Assembly: GCF_900101105.1 (NCBI RefSeq)
Contig: NZ_FNGA01000003.1
Span: 248,001-312,000, forward strand
Direction: 5' to 3'
Origin: Maridesulfovibrio ferrireducens
GTDB lineage: Bacteria; Desulfobacterota; Desulfovibrionia; Desulfovibrionales; Desulfovibrionaceae
DNA length: 64,000 nucleotides
Part shown: piece after piece, positions 42,333 to 50,432 of the stretch
Position numbering within the stretch: position 1 is the first letter of the stretch
How the letters are laid out: every line of letters begins with the position of its first letter
Notes under the pieces: model-generated
Told to the model about the DNA's origin: nothing
The model's input: only the letters and a program-made list of their open reading frames with translations
Database searches by the model: none
Made by a program: the position numbers and the translations under genes

Positions 42333-42797
42333 TTAGATCATTCTGAAAAGCCAGAGAGCTATAGCTGCGTAGACACCTGCAAACAGGTCATCAATCATTA
42401 CGCCCCAGCCGGATTTTAACCATTTTTCAGATTGCTTAATGGGCCATGGTTTGAGGATGTCGAAAAATCTGAAAAAAATAAATCCTGCGATAATCTGCGA
42501 TCCCGTCATTAGTCCGAAGGGCAGATATGTTACCCACTGTCCAAGAACCTCATCAATTACAACGCATCCTGGATCTTTCTTGCCCAGCTGAATTTCTGCT
42601 TCAGAGCTGGCTATTGCCCCAAATACGAAAAGTAAAATCAAGATGAAGATTTTGATTGAAATGGGAAATGGATAAAAACAGAACGGCGCCGCAATCGCCG
42701 CCGCAGCAGATCCCCACGTTCCGGGAGCTTTTGGCAGGTAGCCTACAGGACCGAGGGTGGCAGCATTGACGAGTATTTTACTATACATTTTTTTCAT
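42333..42797 (-). CDS. pgpA: Phosphatidylglycerophosphatase A
   Basis: About 154 residues. Makes phosphatidylglycerol from its phosphate in the inner membrane. Family blocks LPKAPGTWGS, DPGCVVIDEVLGQW and FRFFDILKPWPI with DDLFAGVYAAI are all seen, with four hydrophobic helices. The longest reading opens at 42842, but the extra N-terminal residues (PFWTFSNFRLIL) are not family-like; I use ATG 42797 (MKKMYSKILV). No convincing ribosome site precedes any candidate, so the start is uncertain within about 45 nt. Confidence 0.9.
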   Translation of the reverse strand: MKKMYSKILVNAATLGPVGYLPKAPGTWGSAAAAIAAPFCFYPFPISIKIFILILLFVFGAIASSEAEIQLGKKDPGCVVIDEVLGQWVTYLPFGLMTGSQIIAGFIFFRFFDILKPWPIKQSEKWLKSGWGVMIDDLFAGVYAAIALWLFRMI

Positions 42798-42843
42798 AAA
42801 AGGAAGTATCAACCTAAAATTGCTAAAAGTCCAGAATGGCAAA

Positions 42844-42871
42844 AGCCTGAACAGCAGACACTGTTCAGGCT
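42844..42871 (-). terminator. Hairpin after the CII-like gene
   Basis: AGCCTGAACAG (42844–42854) and CTGTTCAGGCT (42861–42871) form a perfect 11-bp stem with a 6-nt loop; on the minus strand TTTT follows. Likely terminator of the 84-residue gene upstream of pgpA. Confidence 0.75.
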
Positions 42872-42895
42872 CATACTAACTATTTTGAAATGTAG

Positions 42896-43150
42896 TTAAG
42901 CTGGATGGACGTTATTCGGCTTAACTGTGTACCCAATGCATTTTGCCATATGTTCAAGTAGCCTTACTTCATTCGTTGCTTTTAGAATATCAAGTAATGT
43001 TCCGGCTCCAAGTTTGGCGTTCTGATCAAAAGGATTAATTTCTCTCAGGAGCGTTGAATATGGTTTGCCAATCTTTTGAGCAACTTCCTTAGCAGGACTG
43101 TTACCTTCAAGTACTACGTCTTGTGTCATCTTGGTGATAGATTCAGTCAT
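42896..43150 (-). CDS. Small phage-CII-like DNA-binding protein
   Basis: 84 residues, AT-rich flanks, good GGAGAG ribosome site. The core SPAKEVAQKIGKPYSTLLREINPFDQNAKLGAGTL reads like the helix-turn-helix and loop of the phage regulatory CII family (PF06892, Phage_CP76), and LLDILKATNEVRLLEHMAKCIGY like the helix that follows it. No integrase, repressor or other phage gene is near, so this is a domesticated, stand-alone regulator rather than a prophage. Targets unknown. Confidence 0.65.
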   Translation of the reverse strand: MTESITKMTQDVVLEGNSPAKEVAQKIGKPYSTLLREINPFDQNAKLGAGTLLDILKATNEVRLLEHMAKCIGYTVKPNNVHPA

Positions 43151-43344
43151 TGTAACTCTCCTTCATTAAATGCAAATCCAAAAGCTATAAAATCATAAGC
43201 CGTTAGATTTATTAATATCAGAAGGAGAGGGTCTGTAAACGTTTGAAAATGTGTATTTTAAATGTATCAGGTAGTATTTAATGGTAGGGTTTTTAAAATA
43301 GGTAGGGGGCGTGGTGGGGTTTATGCCGGGGTAACCAAAATGGA

Positions 43345-45555
43345 TTACGCGTGTCCTTCCAAAAACTTTATAAAATCTACCTTCGGTAATGGTTTTGAGT
43401 AGTAGAACCCTTGTATCAGGTTACATCCTTCATTTCTAAGTAGTTCTATTTGTTCAGCATGTTCTACCCCTTCTGCAATAACATCAAGTCCCATTTTTCC
43501 GGCCATGCTGATTATCGCTGAAACAATAGCCATATCATTTAGATCTGTTAAAATGTCTTTTATAAATGATATGTCGATTTTAAGTGTGTTGATGGGGAGC
43601 TTTTTAAGGTAGCTGAGTGAGGAATATCCTGTTCCGAAATCGTCAATAGAAATTCTAATTCCGGTTGCACTCAAGGTTTTTAAAAGGTTAATTTTCTCTT
43701 CAACATTTTTCATGATCAGAGATTCAGTAATTTCAATCTCCAACTGTTCATTATCTAATTCATATTTATCTAAGATGCAGATAACATTTTTTGAAAAAGA
43801 TGGATCTTCAAGTTCCTTTGATGAGACATTTACGGAAACTACTAGGTTTTTATGGCCTGCCTTTTCCCAGTCAGCCATGTCTCTGACAGAAATTTCCATA
43901 ATCTGACTGTCTATGTTTCCGATCAGATTAAGTGCTTCTGCAATTTCAATAAATTGTCCGGGAGGTATAATTGTGCCGTCATCTTTTACCCAGCGGGCAA
44001 GAGCTTCCATTCCAACTACTTTTCCTGTTTTGGAATTGATTTTGGCTTGATAGAAAGGAACAAATTCATTGGATGACAATCCCTTTCGAATAGCAGATTC
44101 CATATCAATTTTATTTTGCGCGCGTATCAGCATTTGAGATGTATAAAATCTTACTTCGCTTCCAGTTCCATTACCGCTTTTTATCTGATGCATTGCTGTA
44201 GCGGCATGTTGCAGAAGCTTTTCTGCTGTTTCAGAATCATCCGGGTAGGTAGAAATTCCGATGCTTACTGTTATGAAAATTTCATATCCTTCAATTTCAA
44301 ATGGATCTCGAAGCAAGCTTCTGATTTTTCTAGAAAAAACCATGAGTGAATTGATATTTTTAAAGTCTACTAAAGCAATGGCGAACTCATCACTTCCAAT
44401 TCTAGCGAAAAGGTCAGAACCTTTTATGAGTTCTTTAACTTTTTCAGCGAAAGCTTTCAGAAGTTTATCTCCAACACGATACCCTAGAGAATCATTAACT
44501 TTTTTAAAATCGTCAAAGTCTATATAAAGTAAGGCAATTTGACATTTTTTTATTGAGCATTTTTTTATTTCTGTTCGTAACCGATCAGAGAACAGTCTGA
44601 AATTCGGGAGATTGGTCAGTACATCGTGATAGGCGTAAAAGTTAATTTTTTCTTCTTTACGCTTAAGTTCGCTCATATCATTGTTAACGCCTAAATAGTG
44701 AGTTACGTTATGATTGGAGTCATAAATAGCGCTGATACTGAGTCGTTGAGGGTATATTTCACCGTTTTTACGACGATTCCACAATTCTCCATCCCATTTT
44801 CCGATGGTTTTTAAAGAAGCCCACATCTCTTTGTAGAATTCTGCGTTATGGTTGTCCGATTTTAATATCCGTGGATTTTTACCTTTAATATCATCAAGGG
44901 TGTAGCCCGTAATTTCAGTGAAAGCCGGGTTGATCTGCAAAGCGTGACCGGCGACATCTGTGATTATAATTCCGTCCAGCGTATTTTTAAAAACGTTATT
45001 CATAAACTGAAGATTTTCATTGGCCTCATGCAGTGTTTGTTCTTGGGTTTTAATGTGGTTATTGAGTTTTTGACGGATTGTCAGAAGTTCTTTTTCTGTG
45101 GTCTTTATTTCAGTTATGTCGGCAGTAAGCGTTCCTACTCCCATCAAATCATTGTTGTGGTCCCATATGGGGAATTTTTTAGCGCGAAAAGTGGATTCAA
45201 TACCATTTTGATCGTAGAAGGATACTTCTAACGTGACATGTTCGCCTTTGGGGAGATTAAGCGCAATCCGGTCATATTTTTCGATCTGTGCAATCTGATC
45301 TTTTGTGGTCAGGTGTTTAAGTATCTCTTGATCTATCTTACCAATGATATCTTTACTGCTTTTGTGGCTGATTTGATTCATAAAGGCGTTGTTTACAGCC
45401 AGATATTTGAGTGAAGAGTCTTTGATAATTGCAGCATGTCCAGCACAATCCAAAAAAGATTCAAGAATTTCAGAACTTTTAGAAATATTATCAGCGAGTT
45501 TTATAGCTTCGTTTTGTTCGCTGGGTAAATTTGTAACGTTATTATTTTGCGACAT
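43345..45555 (-). CDS. PAS–PAS–GGDEF–EAL c-di-GMP signalling protein
   Basis: 736 residues, no membrane helix. PAS-like domain 1 at about 30–150, coiled coil 150–185, PAS 2 with PAC at about 186–300 (NTLDGIIITDVAGHALQINP), GGDEF at about 305–470 and EAL at about 483–733. The cyclase signature is GSDEF (387–391), altered from GG(D/E)EF, so cyclase activity is doubtful. The phosphodiesterase looks competent: EAL at 517–519, N576, E611, DD at 638–639, K659, E695 and Q715. Net c-di-GMP breakdown in response to a PAS signal is the likely role. maf is 115 bp upstream in the same direction. Confidence 0.93.
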   Translation of the reverse strand: MSQNNNVTNLPSEQNEAIKLADNISKSSEILESFLDCAGHAAIIKDSSLKYLAVNNAFMNQISHKSSKDIIGKIDQEILKHLTTKDQIAQIEKYDRIALNLPKGEHVTLEVSFYDQNGIESTFRAKKFPIWDHNNDLMGVGTLTADITEIKTTEKELLTIRQKLNNHIKTQEQTLHEANENLQFMNNVFKNTLDGIIITDVAGHALQINPAFTEITGYTLDDIKGKNPRILKSDNHNAEFYKEMWASLKTIGKWDGELWNRRKNGEIYPQRLSISAIYDSNHNVTHYLGVNNDMSELKRKEEKINFYAYHDVLTNLPNFRLFSDRLRTEIKKCSIKKCQIALLYIDFDDFKKVNDSLGYRVGDKLLKAFAEKVKELIKGSDLFARIGSDEFAIALVDFKNINSLMVFSRKIRSLLRDPFEIEGYEIFITVSIGISTYPDDSETAEKLLQHAATAMHQIKSGNGTGSEVRFYTSQMLIRAQNKIDMESAIRKGLSSNEFVPFYQAKINSKTGKVVGMEALARWVKDDGTIIPPGQFIEIAEALNLIGNIDSQIMEISVRDMADWEKAGHKNLVVSVNVSSKELEDPSFSKNVICILDKYELDNEQLEIEITESLIMKNVEEKINLLKTLSATGIRISIDDFGTGYSSLSYLKKLPINTLKIDISFIKDILTDLNDMAIVSAIISMAGKMGLDVIAEGVEHAEQIELLRNEGCNLIQGFYYSKPLPKVDFIKFLEGHA

Positions 45556-45670
45556 GATTTCTTTAGATAAAGTGTTAGCTCTGGTTAATAAAATCTATTA
45601 TGAGACGGCAATTGCAATATAATTTGAAAAAAGTTTAGTCTGCTATTAATTTTTTAGCCGACTATAAATA

Positions 45671-46276
45671 CTATTCGCTTATAACAGGGGATACAGCACC
45701 AATTGAAATTAACGATTCCATTATACGTGCCAGAGGTAATCCTACAACGTTTGTGTATGAACCGCATATTCCTTTGACTAAAAAGGCCCCCTGTCCCTGA
45801 ATCGCATAAGATCCAGCTTTATCATCCGGTTCTCCGGTTGCAACGTAGGCTTTTATTGCAGCTTCGTCACAATTGATAAATTCAACTTCGGTTGTAACGG
45901 CATAACTTGTTTCTTCGCCGTTCTCAGAAATTATAGCGCAACCTGTAATTACTTTATGAGATCGTCCACATAGGCTTTTCAGTGTTTCAATGGCGTTTGT
46001 TTTGTCGGACGGTTTGCCGAGGATATTCATATCGCATGCAACAATAGTATCCGCCCCTATAACTATAGTTTGCGGGTTTGAAGCTGCCACGTTTCTTGCT
46101 TTCATCAAAGCCATTTCAATAGCATAATCTTCCGGCAGTTGTCCTGCACGGGCAGGCGGTTCATCACAAGTTGCAGGATCAATTTTAAATTTGAGTCCAA
46201 TAGATGATAGCAGTTCCTCTCTCCGAGGTGACCCGGAACCGAGTACTAATGATTTTAATGTATTATATATCTTCAT
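45671..46276 (-). CDS. maf: Maf-family nucleoside triphosphate pyrophosphatase
   Basis: 201 residues. House-cleaning enzyme that hydrolyses dTTP/UTP or modified NTPs to monophosphates. Motifs LVLGSGSPRREEL near the N-terminus, ATCDEPPARAGQLPEDYAIEMALMKA, IVIGADTIV and DKAGSYAIQGQGAFLV are all present. Cytoplasmic. ATG start; the preceding 219 bp toward the MBL gene holds the two divergent promoters but no site I can name. Confidence 0.94.
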   Translation of the reverse strand: MKIYNTLKSLVLGSGSPRREELLSSIGLKFKIDPATCDEPPARAGQLPEDYAIEMALMKARNVAASNPQTIVIGADTIVACDMNILGKPSDKTNAIETLKSLCGRSHKVITGCAIISENGEETSYAVTTEVEFINCDEAAIKAYVATGEPDDKAGSYAIQGQGAFLVKGICGSYTNVVGLPLARIMESLISIGAVSPVISE

Positions 46277-46495
46277 GTAAGTGAAATCTTGTTTGTGTTA
46301 AGTAAGAAACTATATTGAACCAAAAAATAAATTTGTTCTTTAATAAACCCCGTCTGTCAAGGGGCAGCTTTAATAATCATAAAAATAATATGAAAAATAT
46401 TGATTTAATAGAATACTAATTTTTGAGTTGTGCCTGTTGCTCTTTCTTTAGTCTAAAGGTAATGGGTTGAAGAATATTAGATTAGGAGTTGTTGA

Positions 46496-47452
46496 ATGAA
46501 AGTTTGCATCTGGGGAGCAAGAGGTTCTCTACCTGCTACATATAATGCCGATAGGGCCAGAGCAAAGGTAAAAGCTGCTTTGGAAATTGCGGTTGCGCGT
46601 GGAATTGATTCCACGACTGATTTAGATTCATTTATTGATAATGAACTTCCTTTTCCTGTTCGCGGGTCTTACGGAACCAATACTCCGTGTATCCAGATCG
46701 GAACAACGGGTGATGACTATTTGATCTGCGATTGCGGCACAGGTCTTCGTGATTTAGGAAATGTAATCATGGCGGAGCGACTTGGCAAACCCGGGGCGCA
46801 TTTTCATATTCTCATTTCTCATCTTCACTGGGATCATTTGCAAGGTTTTCCTTTTTTTATTCCAGCATATGTGAAGGGTAATAAAATTTCTTTCTATGGC
46901 GGGCATCCAGGTATTGAGAATGTCTTCCGTACCCAGCAAAGTGAGCCGTTTTTCCCTGTAAAATTTGATAACCTTGCAGCTGAATTTGAATTTATGCGTC
47001 TTTCTACCGGACAGGAATTAGAAATTGCCGGTATTAATGTTAAGGTCAAAGCTCAATATCATCCGGGCGGATCTTTCGGTTATCGTTTCGAAAAAAATGG
47101 GAAAGTGGTTGTATATTCTACTGATTGTGAACATAAAAGCGCGACAGCTTTGTCTGATATAGAATTTGTAGAATTTTTTAAAGACGCTGATCTTTTGATT
47201 ATGGATGCTCAGTATTCTTTTGCCGAGGCCAATTCCATTAAAGAGGATTGGGGCCATTCAAACAACATTATAGCTGTTGAACTCTCAGGTTATGCCGGAG
47301 TTAAGACTTTATGCCTGTTCCATCAGGAACCTGTTCTTGATGATTTTGAATTGGAAAAATTTCTCGAAGATACAAGATCTTACGCCGAGCTTGCTGAGCG
47401 TAAACCTGATAAAATAATTATGGCTCAGGATGGTCTTTGTATTGATCTTTAG
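46496..47452 (+). CDS. MBL-fold metallohydrolase
   Basis: 318 residues. Metal-binding motif HLHWDHLQGF (about 109–118, HxHxDH), plus His in YHPGGSFGYR, Asp in VVYSTDCEH and His in GHSNN; the final QDGLCIDL closes the fold. The N-terminus (CIWGARGSLPA, then YGTNTPCIQI) matches the PhnP/Sll-type subgroup that acts on cyclic or phosphodiester substrates. Cytoplasmic. ATG with AGGAGT. Substrate unknown. Confidence 0.88.
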   Translation: MKVCIWGARGSLPATYNADRARAKVKAALEIAVARGIDSTTDLDSFIDNELPFPVRGSYGTNTPCIQIGTTGDDYLICDCGTGLRDLGNVIMAERLGKPGAHFHILISHLHWDHLQGFPFFIPAYVKGNKISFYGGHPGIENVFRTQQSEPFFPVKFDNLAAEFEFMRLSTGQELEIAGINVKVKAQYHPGGSFGYRFEKNGKVVVYSTDCEHKSATALSDIEFVEFFKDADLLIMDAQYSFAEANSIKEDWGHSNNIIAVELSGYAGVKTLCLFHQEPVLDDFELEKFLEDTRSYAELAERKPDKIIMAQDGLCIDL

Positions 47453-47562
47453 GTCTTTTTTGTAATTTAACAGTTGTTCTTTTTTTGACACTTCTTGTTT
47501 CTCTCTTCTTTAATTCCTTTTTTATGATTCATAACATGCTAAAACTATTGCATTAATTTGTT

Positions 47563-47578
47563 TGGCATTACCCTTGCT
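47563..47578 (+). promoter_or_regulatory. Sigma-54 promoter of the MotB/MotA-like pair
   Basis: TGGCATTACCCTTGCT: –24 GG and –12 GC spaced 12 nt apart, near-consensus for sigma-54 (TGGCAC-N5-TTGCW). Start predicted near 47589, 46 nt before the first gene. Confidence 0.8.
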
Positions 47579-47634
47579 GTAGAGATGGTGAAACGTTCGG
47601 GCGTGGCCCGTATTTTTGATCATGGAGCAATGGT

Positions 47635-48360
47635 ATGAAAAACGATGAATTCAAATGTGATTTAGATCTGATGGAATTCGGTTCTTCGGATTCTGATACA
47701 TCCGGTATGGGCGGGTGGTCGGTTCCGTGGGCTGACCTTATGATGGTAATGTTTGTCCTTTTCGTCGTGCTGTTTATTTACAGTCAGTCCAAAGAAAATA
47801 TTAAAGTTATTTTCAGCGGCAATGCTCAGTCACAAGTATCCCCCAATCCTGTCGACGATCTGATTGATATGCTTTCAGTTCATCGCGAAGCAATGAGCGG
47901 AAGCACTAAAGTTGTTTTGACTCCTCAAGATGTCCTTTATCGCAGCAATGACGGTGCAATAAGTATGGCAAGCGAGGATGACGGGCAGCTTAAAATTATT
48001 ATGCGCGGCGATGCTTTTTTTGCTCCGGGTAGAAGTAGTTTTGAGCCGAAAACTTTGCAATATCTTGCTGAGGTCGCTGAAATTTTGCGAACCAGCAATC
48101 ATGCCATACATATCGTAGGACATACCGATCATAGTGATGTCGCTAAATCCGGAAAGATTTCCGCCTTTGAACTATCTGCCCGCCGTGCTGCGCAGGTTGC
48201 ACAATATTTTATCAGTGAAAAGTCTATCGATCCCGCTCGTATTCTTGTAAGCGGACGCGGTGGAACGGTTCCTGAACTTCCTGATTCCATGGAAAAGGTT
48301 TCGGGGAACAATCGCCGTGTTGAGATCGTTGTCATCAACACTGACTTCAATGCCGAGTAA
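47635..48360 (+). CDS. MotB-like OmpA-domain protein
   Basis: 241 residues. One N-terminal membrane helix with the stator Asp (Asp34 in VPWADLMMVMF, aligning with E. coli MotB Asp32), then a linker and a C-terminal OmpA-type peptidoglycan-binding domain (FFAPGRSSFEPKTLQYLAEV, then HIVGHTDHSD and NNRRVEIVVI). It would form a proton or sodium channel with the MotA-like protein 12 nt downstream. The order motB→motA is the reverse of the usual flagellar operon, and a sigma-54 promoter drives the pair. Flagellar or other stator: not decidable here. Confidence 0.9.
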   Translation: MKNDEFKCDLDLMEFGSSDSDTSGMGGWSVPWADLMMVMFVLFVVLFIYSQSKENIKVIFSGNAQSQVSPNPVDDLIDMLSVHREAMSGSTKVVLTPQDVLYRSNDGAISMASEDDGQLKIIMRGDAFFAPGRSSFEPKTLQYLAEVAEILRTSNHAIHIVGHTDHSDVAKSGKISAFELSARRAAQVAQYFISEKSIDPARILVSGRGGTVPELPDSMEKVSGNNRRVEIVVINTDFNAE

Positions 48361-48372
48361 GGAGGTAATGTC

Positions 48373-49236
48373 ATGAACAGAAAGAACCTTGTAGGTGTTT
48401 CATTTGCCGCATTAATTTTTATAGCAAGTTTCTGGCTCAGCGGTGGGTTAGGGCTTTATTGGAATGCTGCTGCATTTGCTATTGTCATGTCCGGTTTAGC
48501 TGTTGCTGTCATGCTCAGTTATCCTGTTGAACAACTGGTTGAAGCTTTCCGAGTCGTTCGCAATACTTACTCCAGCAGGCTCACCACACATGAAGAAATA
48601 GTGGATACCTTGCTTGATCTAAGTGTCCGTTCACGCATGGACGGAATGCTTTCTCTTGAAAAAGCGGGCGAGCAGACAACCATGTCTTTTTTGAAAAACG
48701 GATTGATGCTTCTTGTTGATAATTTTAATGAAGAAGAGATTAAAGATTGTCTCAAGACTGAAATGTCTTTCTTTAATATGCGTAGAAATGAATCTGAGCG
48801 CGTTTTTCAGTCAATGGCACGTTTTGCACCGGCATTCGGTGTTGCAGGGTCTGTCATCGGTTTGATTGGTCTTCTCATGGGTATTGATAACCCGGCTATG
48901 ATTCTGAAACATATTCCGGTAGCATTTATTTCAACTCTTTACGGGGTAGTTCTCAGTAACATGATATTTGCTCCTATGGCCGAAACTGTGCGTTGCAGAA
49001 CTAGAAATGAATTGATTAATCAGAAAATGATTATGGACGGTATTATTGCCATTAAGAATGAGCAAAATCCGTATAAACTTGAAAGAAAGCTGGTTGCTTT
49101 TCTCTGCCCCAACAACAGAGAAGGTAAGACCGAAGCTCTTAGAAATATTACCAGAAAGTATATCAAGATGCGCAAAGAAGAGAAGGACGGCAAGACCAAA
49201 ATTTTGCACGAAATTCCCTTAGTGAAAGCTTCCTGA
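48373..49236 (+). CDS. MotA-like stator/ion-channel protein
   Basis: 287 residues. Membrane helices at about 7–28, 32–52, 150–172 and 182–205. MARFAPAFGVAGSVIGLIGLLMG and HIPVAFISTLYGVVLSN match the conserved MotA segments, with the ion-path Pro in FAPAFG. A cytoplasmic loop (about 60–145) contains the charged torque-region residues (RSRMDGMLSLEKA). The AAGGAGGT site precedes the ATG. Its C-terminal ~60 residues are longer and more basic than usual. Forms the stator with the MotB-like protein. Confidence 0.9.
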   Translation: MNRKNLVGVSFAALIFIASFWLSGGLGLYWNAAAFAIVMSGLAVAVMLSYPVEQLVEAFRVVRNTYSSRLTTHEEIVDTLLDLSVRSRMDGMLSLEKAGEQTTMSFLKNGLMLLVDNFNEEEIKDCLKTEMSFFNMRRNESERVFQSMARFAPAFGVAGSVIGLIGLLMGIDNPAMILKHIPVAFISTLYGVVLSNMIFAPMAETVRCRTRNELINQKMIMDGIIAIKNEQNPYKLERKLVAFLCPNNREGKTEALRNITRKYIKMRKEEKDGKTKILHEIPLVKAS

Positions 49237-49260
49237 TTATTTCAAACGGCATTGAATATT

Positions 49261-49308
49261 AAAAGCCCGGAATCTAGCTCGCATTGAGTTTCTGTTCCGG
49301 GCTTTTTT
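49261..49308 (+). terminator. Terminator of the MotB/MotA-like operon
   Basis: AAAAGCCCGGAA (49261–49272) and TTCCGGGCTTTT (49295–49306) form a perfect 12-bp stem, then TT. Excellent hairpin. Confidence 0.92.
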
Positions 49309-49375
49309 ACGTCCGAATTTTGACATATTTAGGTTGAATTTTAAAAAAGCTATTATCTTGATTTACTTTTTTTAA

Positions 49376-49394
49376 CTGACTGTATTAGAGTCAG
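49376..49394. promoter_or_regulatory. Inverted repeat upstream of glk
   Basis: CTGACT (49376–49381) and AGTCAG (49389–49394) flank a 7-nt centre, 62 nt before the glk start. Possible operator; regulator unknown. Confidence 0.35.
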
Positions 49395-49455
49395 GCATCG
49401 TGTTTACAGATAATAAGGAATTCACAGGATAAAAATAAGAAGAAGGTGTATCAGA

Positions 49456-50406
49456 ATGGGGTTGATTCTTGCCATTGATATAGGTGGAACAAATAGTAGA
49501 TTTGCTGCGTTTCAGGTTCGTTCGGAAAGCAGTCTTGTCATGAAAGAGAAAGTCTGGATTCCTAGCACGGACGCGGAAAGTTTCGAGCATCTTCTTGAGT
49601 TGGTGCAGGAAAGTGACTTTCCATATTTACCGCAGGATTTTGATATGGCAGTGATTGCTTTAGCGGGGCCTGTTGTCGGAGGGAATTATTGCCATCCCAC
49701 CAATTTGAAATGGGCGGTAGATATTTCGAAAGGTCCTTCCGTTTACGGTTTTAAAAAAGCATCCTTAATAAATGACTTTGTAGCTCAGGCTTACGCTTGT
49801 AGAACTCCGGCGGTTGCAGAGTGCAAAGTTTTGCAACAGGGAACTTTTTCTCCGCAGGGTACTGTTGGAGTATTAGGTGCAGGAACGGGTTTTGGTCATT
49901 GCGCTTTAGTTCCGGTTCCATCTGTAGGATTTGTTCCTGTTCCGTCTGAAGCCGGTCATATTACTTTTCCGTTTGAAACGTCTGAAGAACTTGATTTTTG
50001 TGCTTTCGTGAAGGACAGAGTCGGAATTTCATATTGTTACGGTGATGAAGTTCTTACTGGTAAGGGGCTTAACCATTTGCATTTATATCTGACGGGTGAA
50101 GATTTAAAACCTTATGAAGTGGCTAAGAAAATGGCTGACGGCGGGCTTACTCTTGACTGGTACAGAAAGTTTACAGCCAGATGCTGTCGTAATTATGCTT
50201 TAAGTGTTCTGGCTACGGGTGGCTTATATATTTCTGGGGGAATTCTGGCGAAAAATCCTTTTGTTGTTGAGCATCCTGATTTTATGGAAGAATTTAGGAG
50301 ATCAAGCTCAATGGTTGAAGTGCTTAGCCGTATTCCCGTTTTTCTGAACGACAATCAAAATAGTGGTCTTTACGGTTCTGCCTTGTTCGGTGCGCTTGCC
50401 ATGTAA
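49456..50406 (+). CDS. glk: Glucokinase
   Basis: 316 residues. ROK-unrelated Glk family: N-terminal phosphate motif LAIDIGGTNSRFAAF, then catalytic INDFVAQAYA with the base Asp, GAGTGFGHCAL and SEAGHITFP, and C-terminal ISGGIL. Phosphorylates glucose with ATP in the cytoplasm. ATG with a GAAGGTG site. A flavin disulfide oxidoreductase gene follows 26 nt downstream. Confidence 0.9.
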   Translation: MGLILAIDIGGTNSRFAAFQVRSESSLVMKEKVWIPSTDAESFEHLLELVQESDFPYLPQDFDMAVIALAGPVVGGNYCHPTNLKWAVDISKGPSVYGFKKASLINDFVAQAYACRTPAVAECKVLQQGTFSPQGTVGVLGAGTGFGHCALVPVPSVGFVPVPSEAGHITFPFETSEELDFCAFVKDRVGISYCYGDEVLTGKGLNHLHLYLTGEDLKPYEVAKKMADGGLTLDWYRKFTARCCRNYALSVLATGGLYISGGILAKNPFVVEHPDFMEEFRRSSSMVEVLSRIPVFLNDNQNSGLYGSALFGALAM

Positions 50407-50432
50407 CTGTAAAAGTTGACAGGAAGGTTTAT

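Noticed and set aside
42896-43150. Prophage at the CII-like gene
   Set aside because: No integrase, structural, lysis or attachment features in the surrounding 10 kb.
48819-48836. TGGCACG…TTGCA inside motA-like gene as a sigma-54 promoter
   Set aside because: GG to GC spacing is 10, not 12, and it lies within coding sequence.
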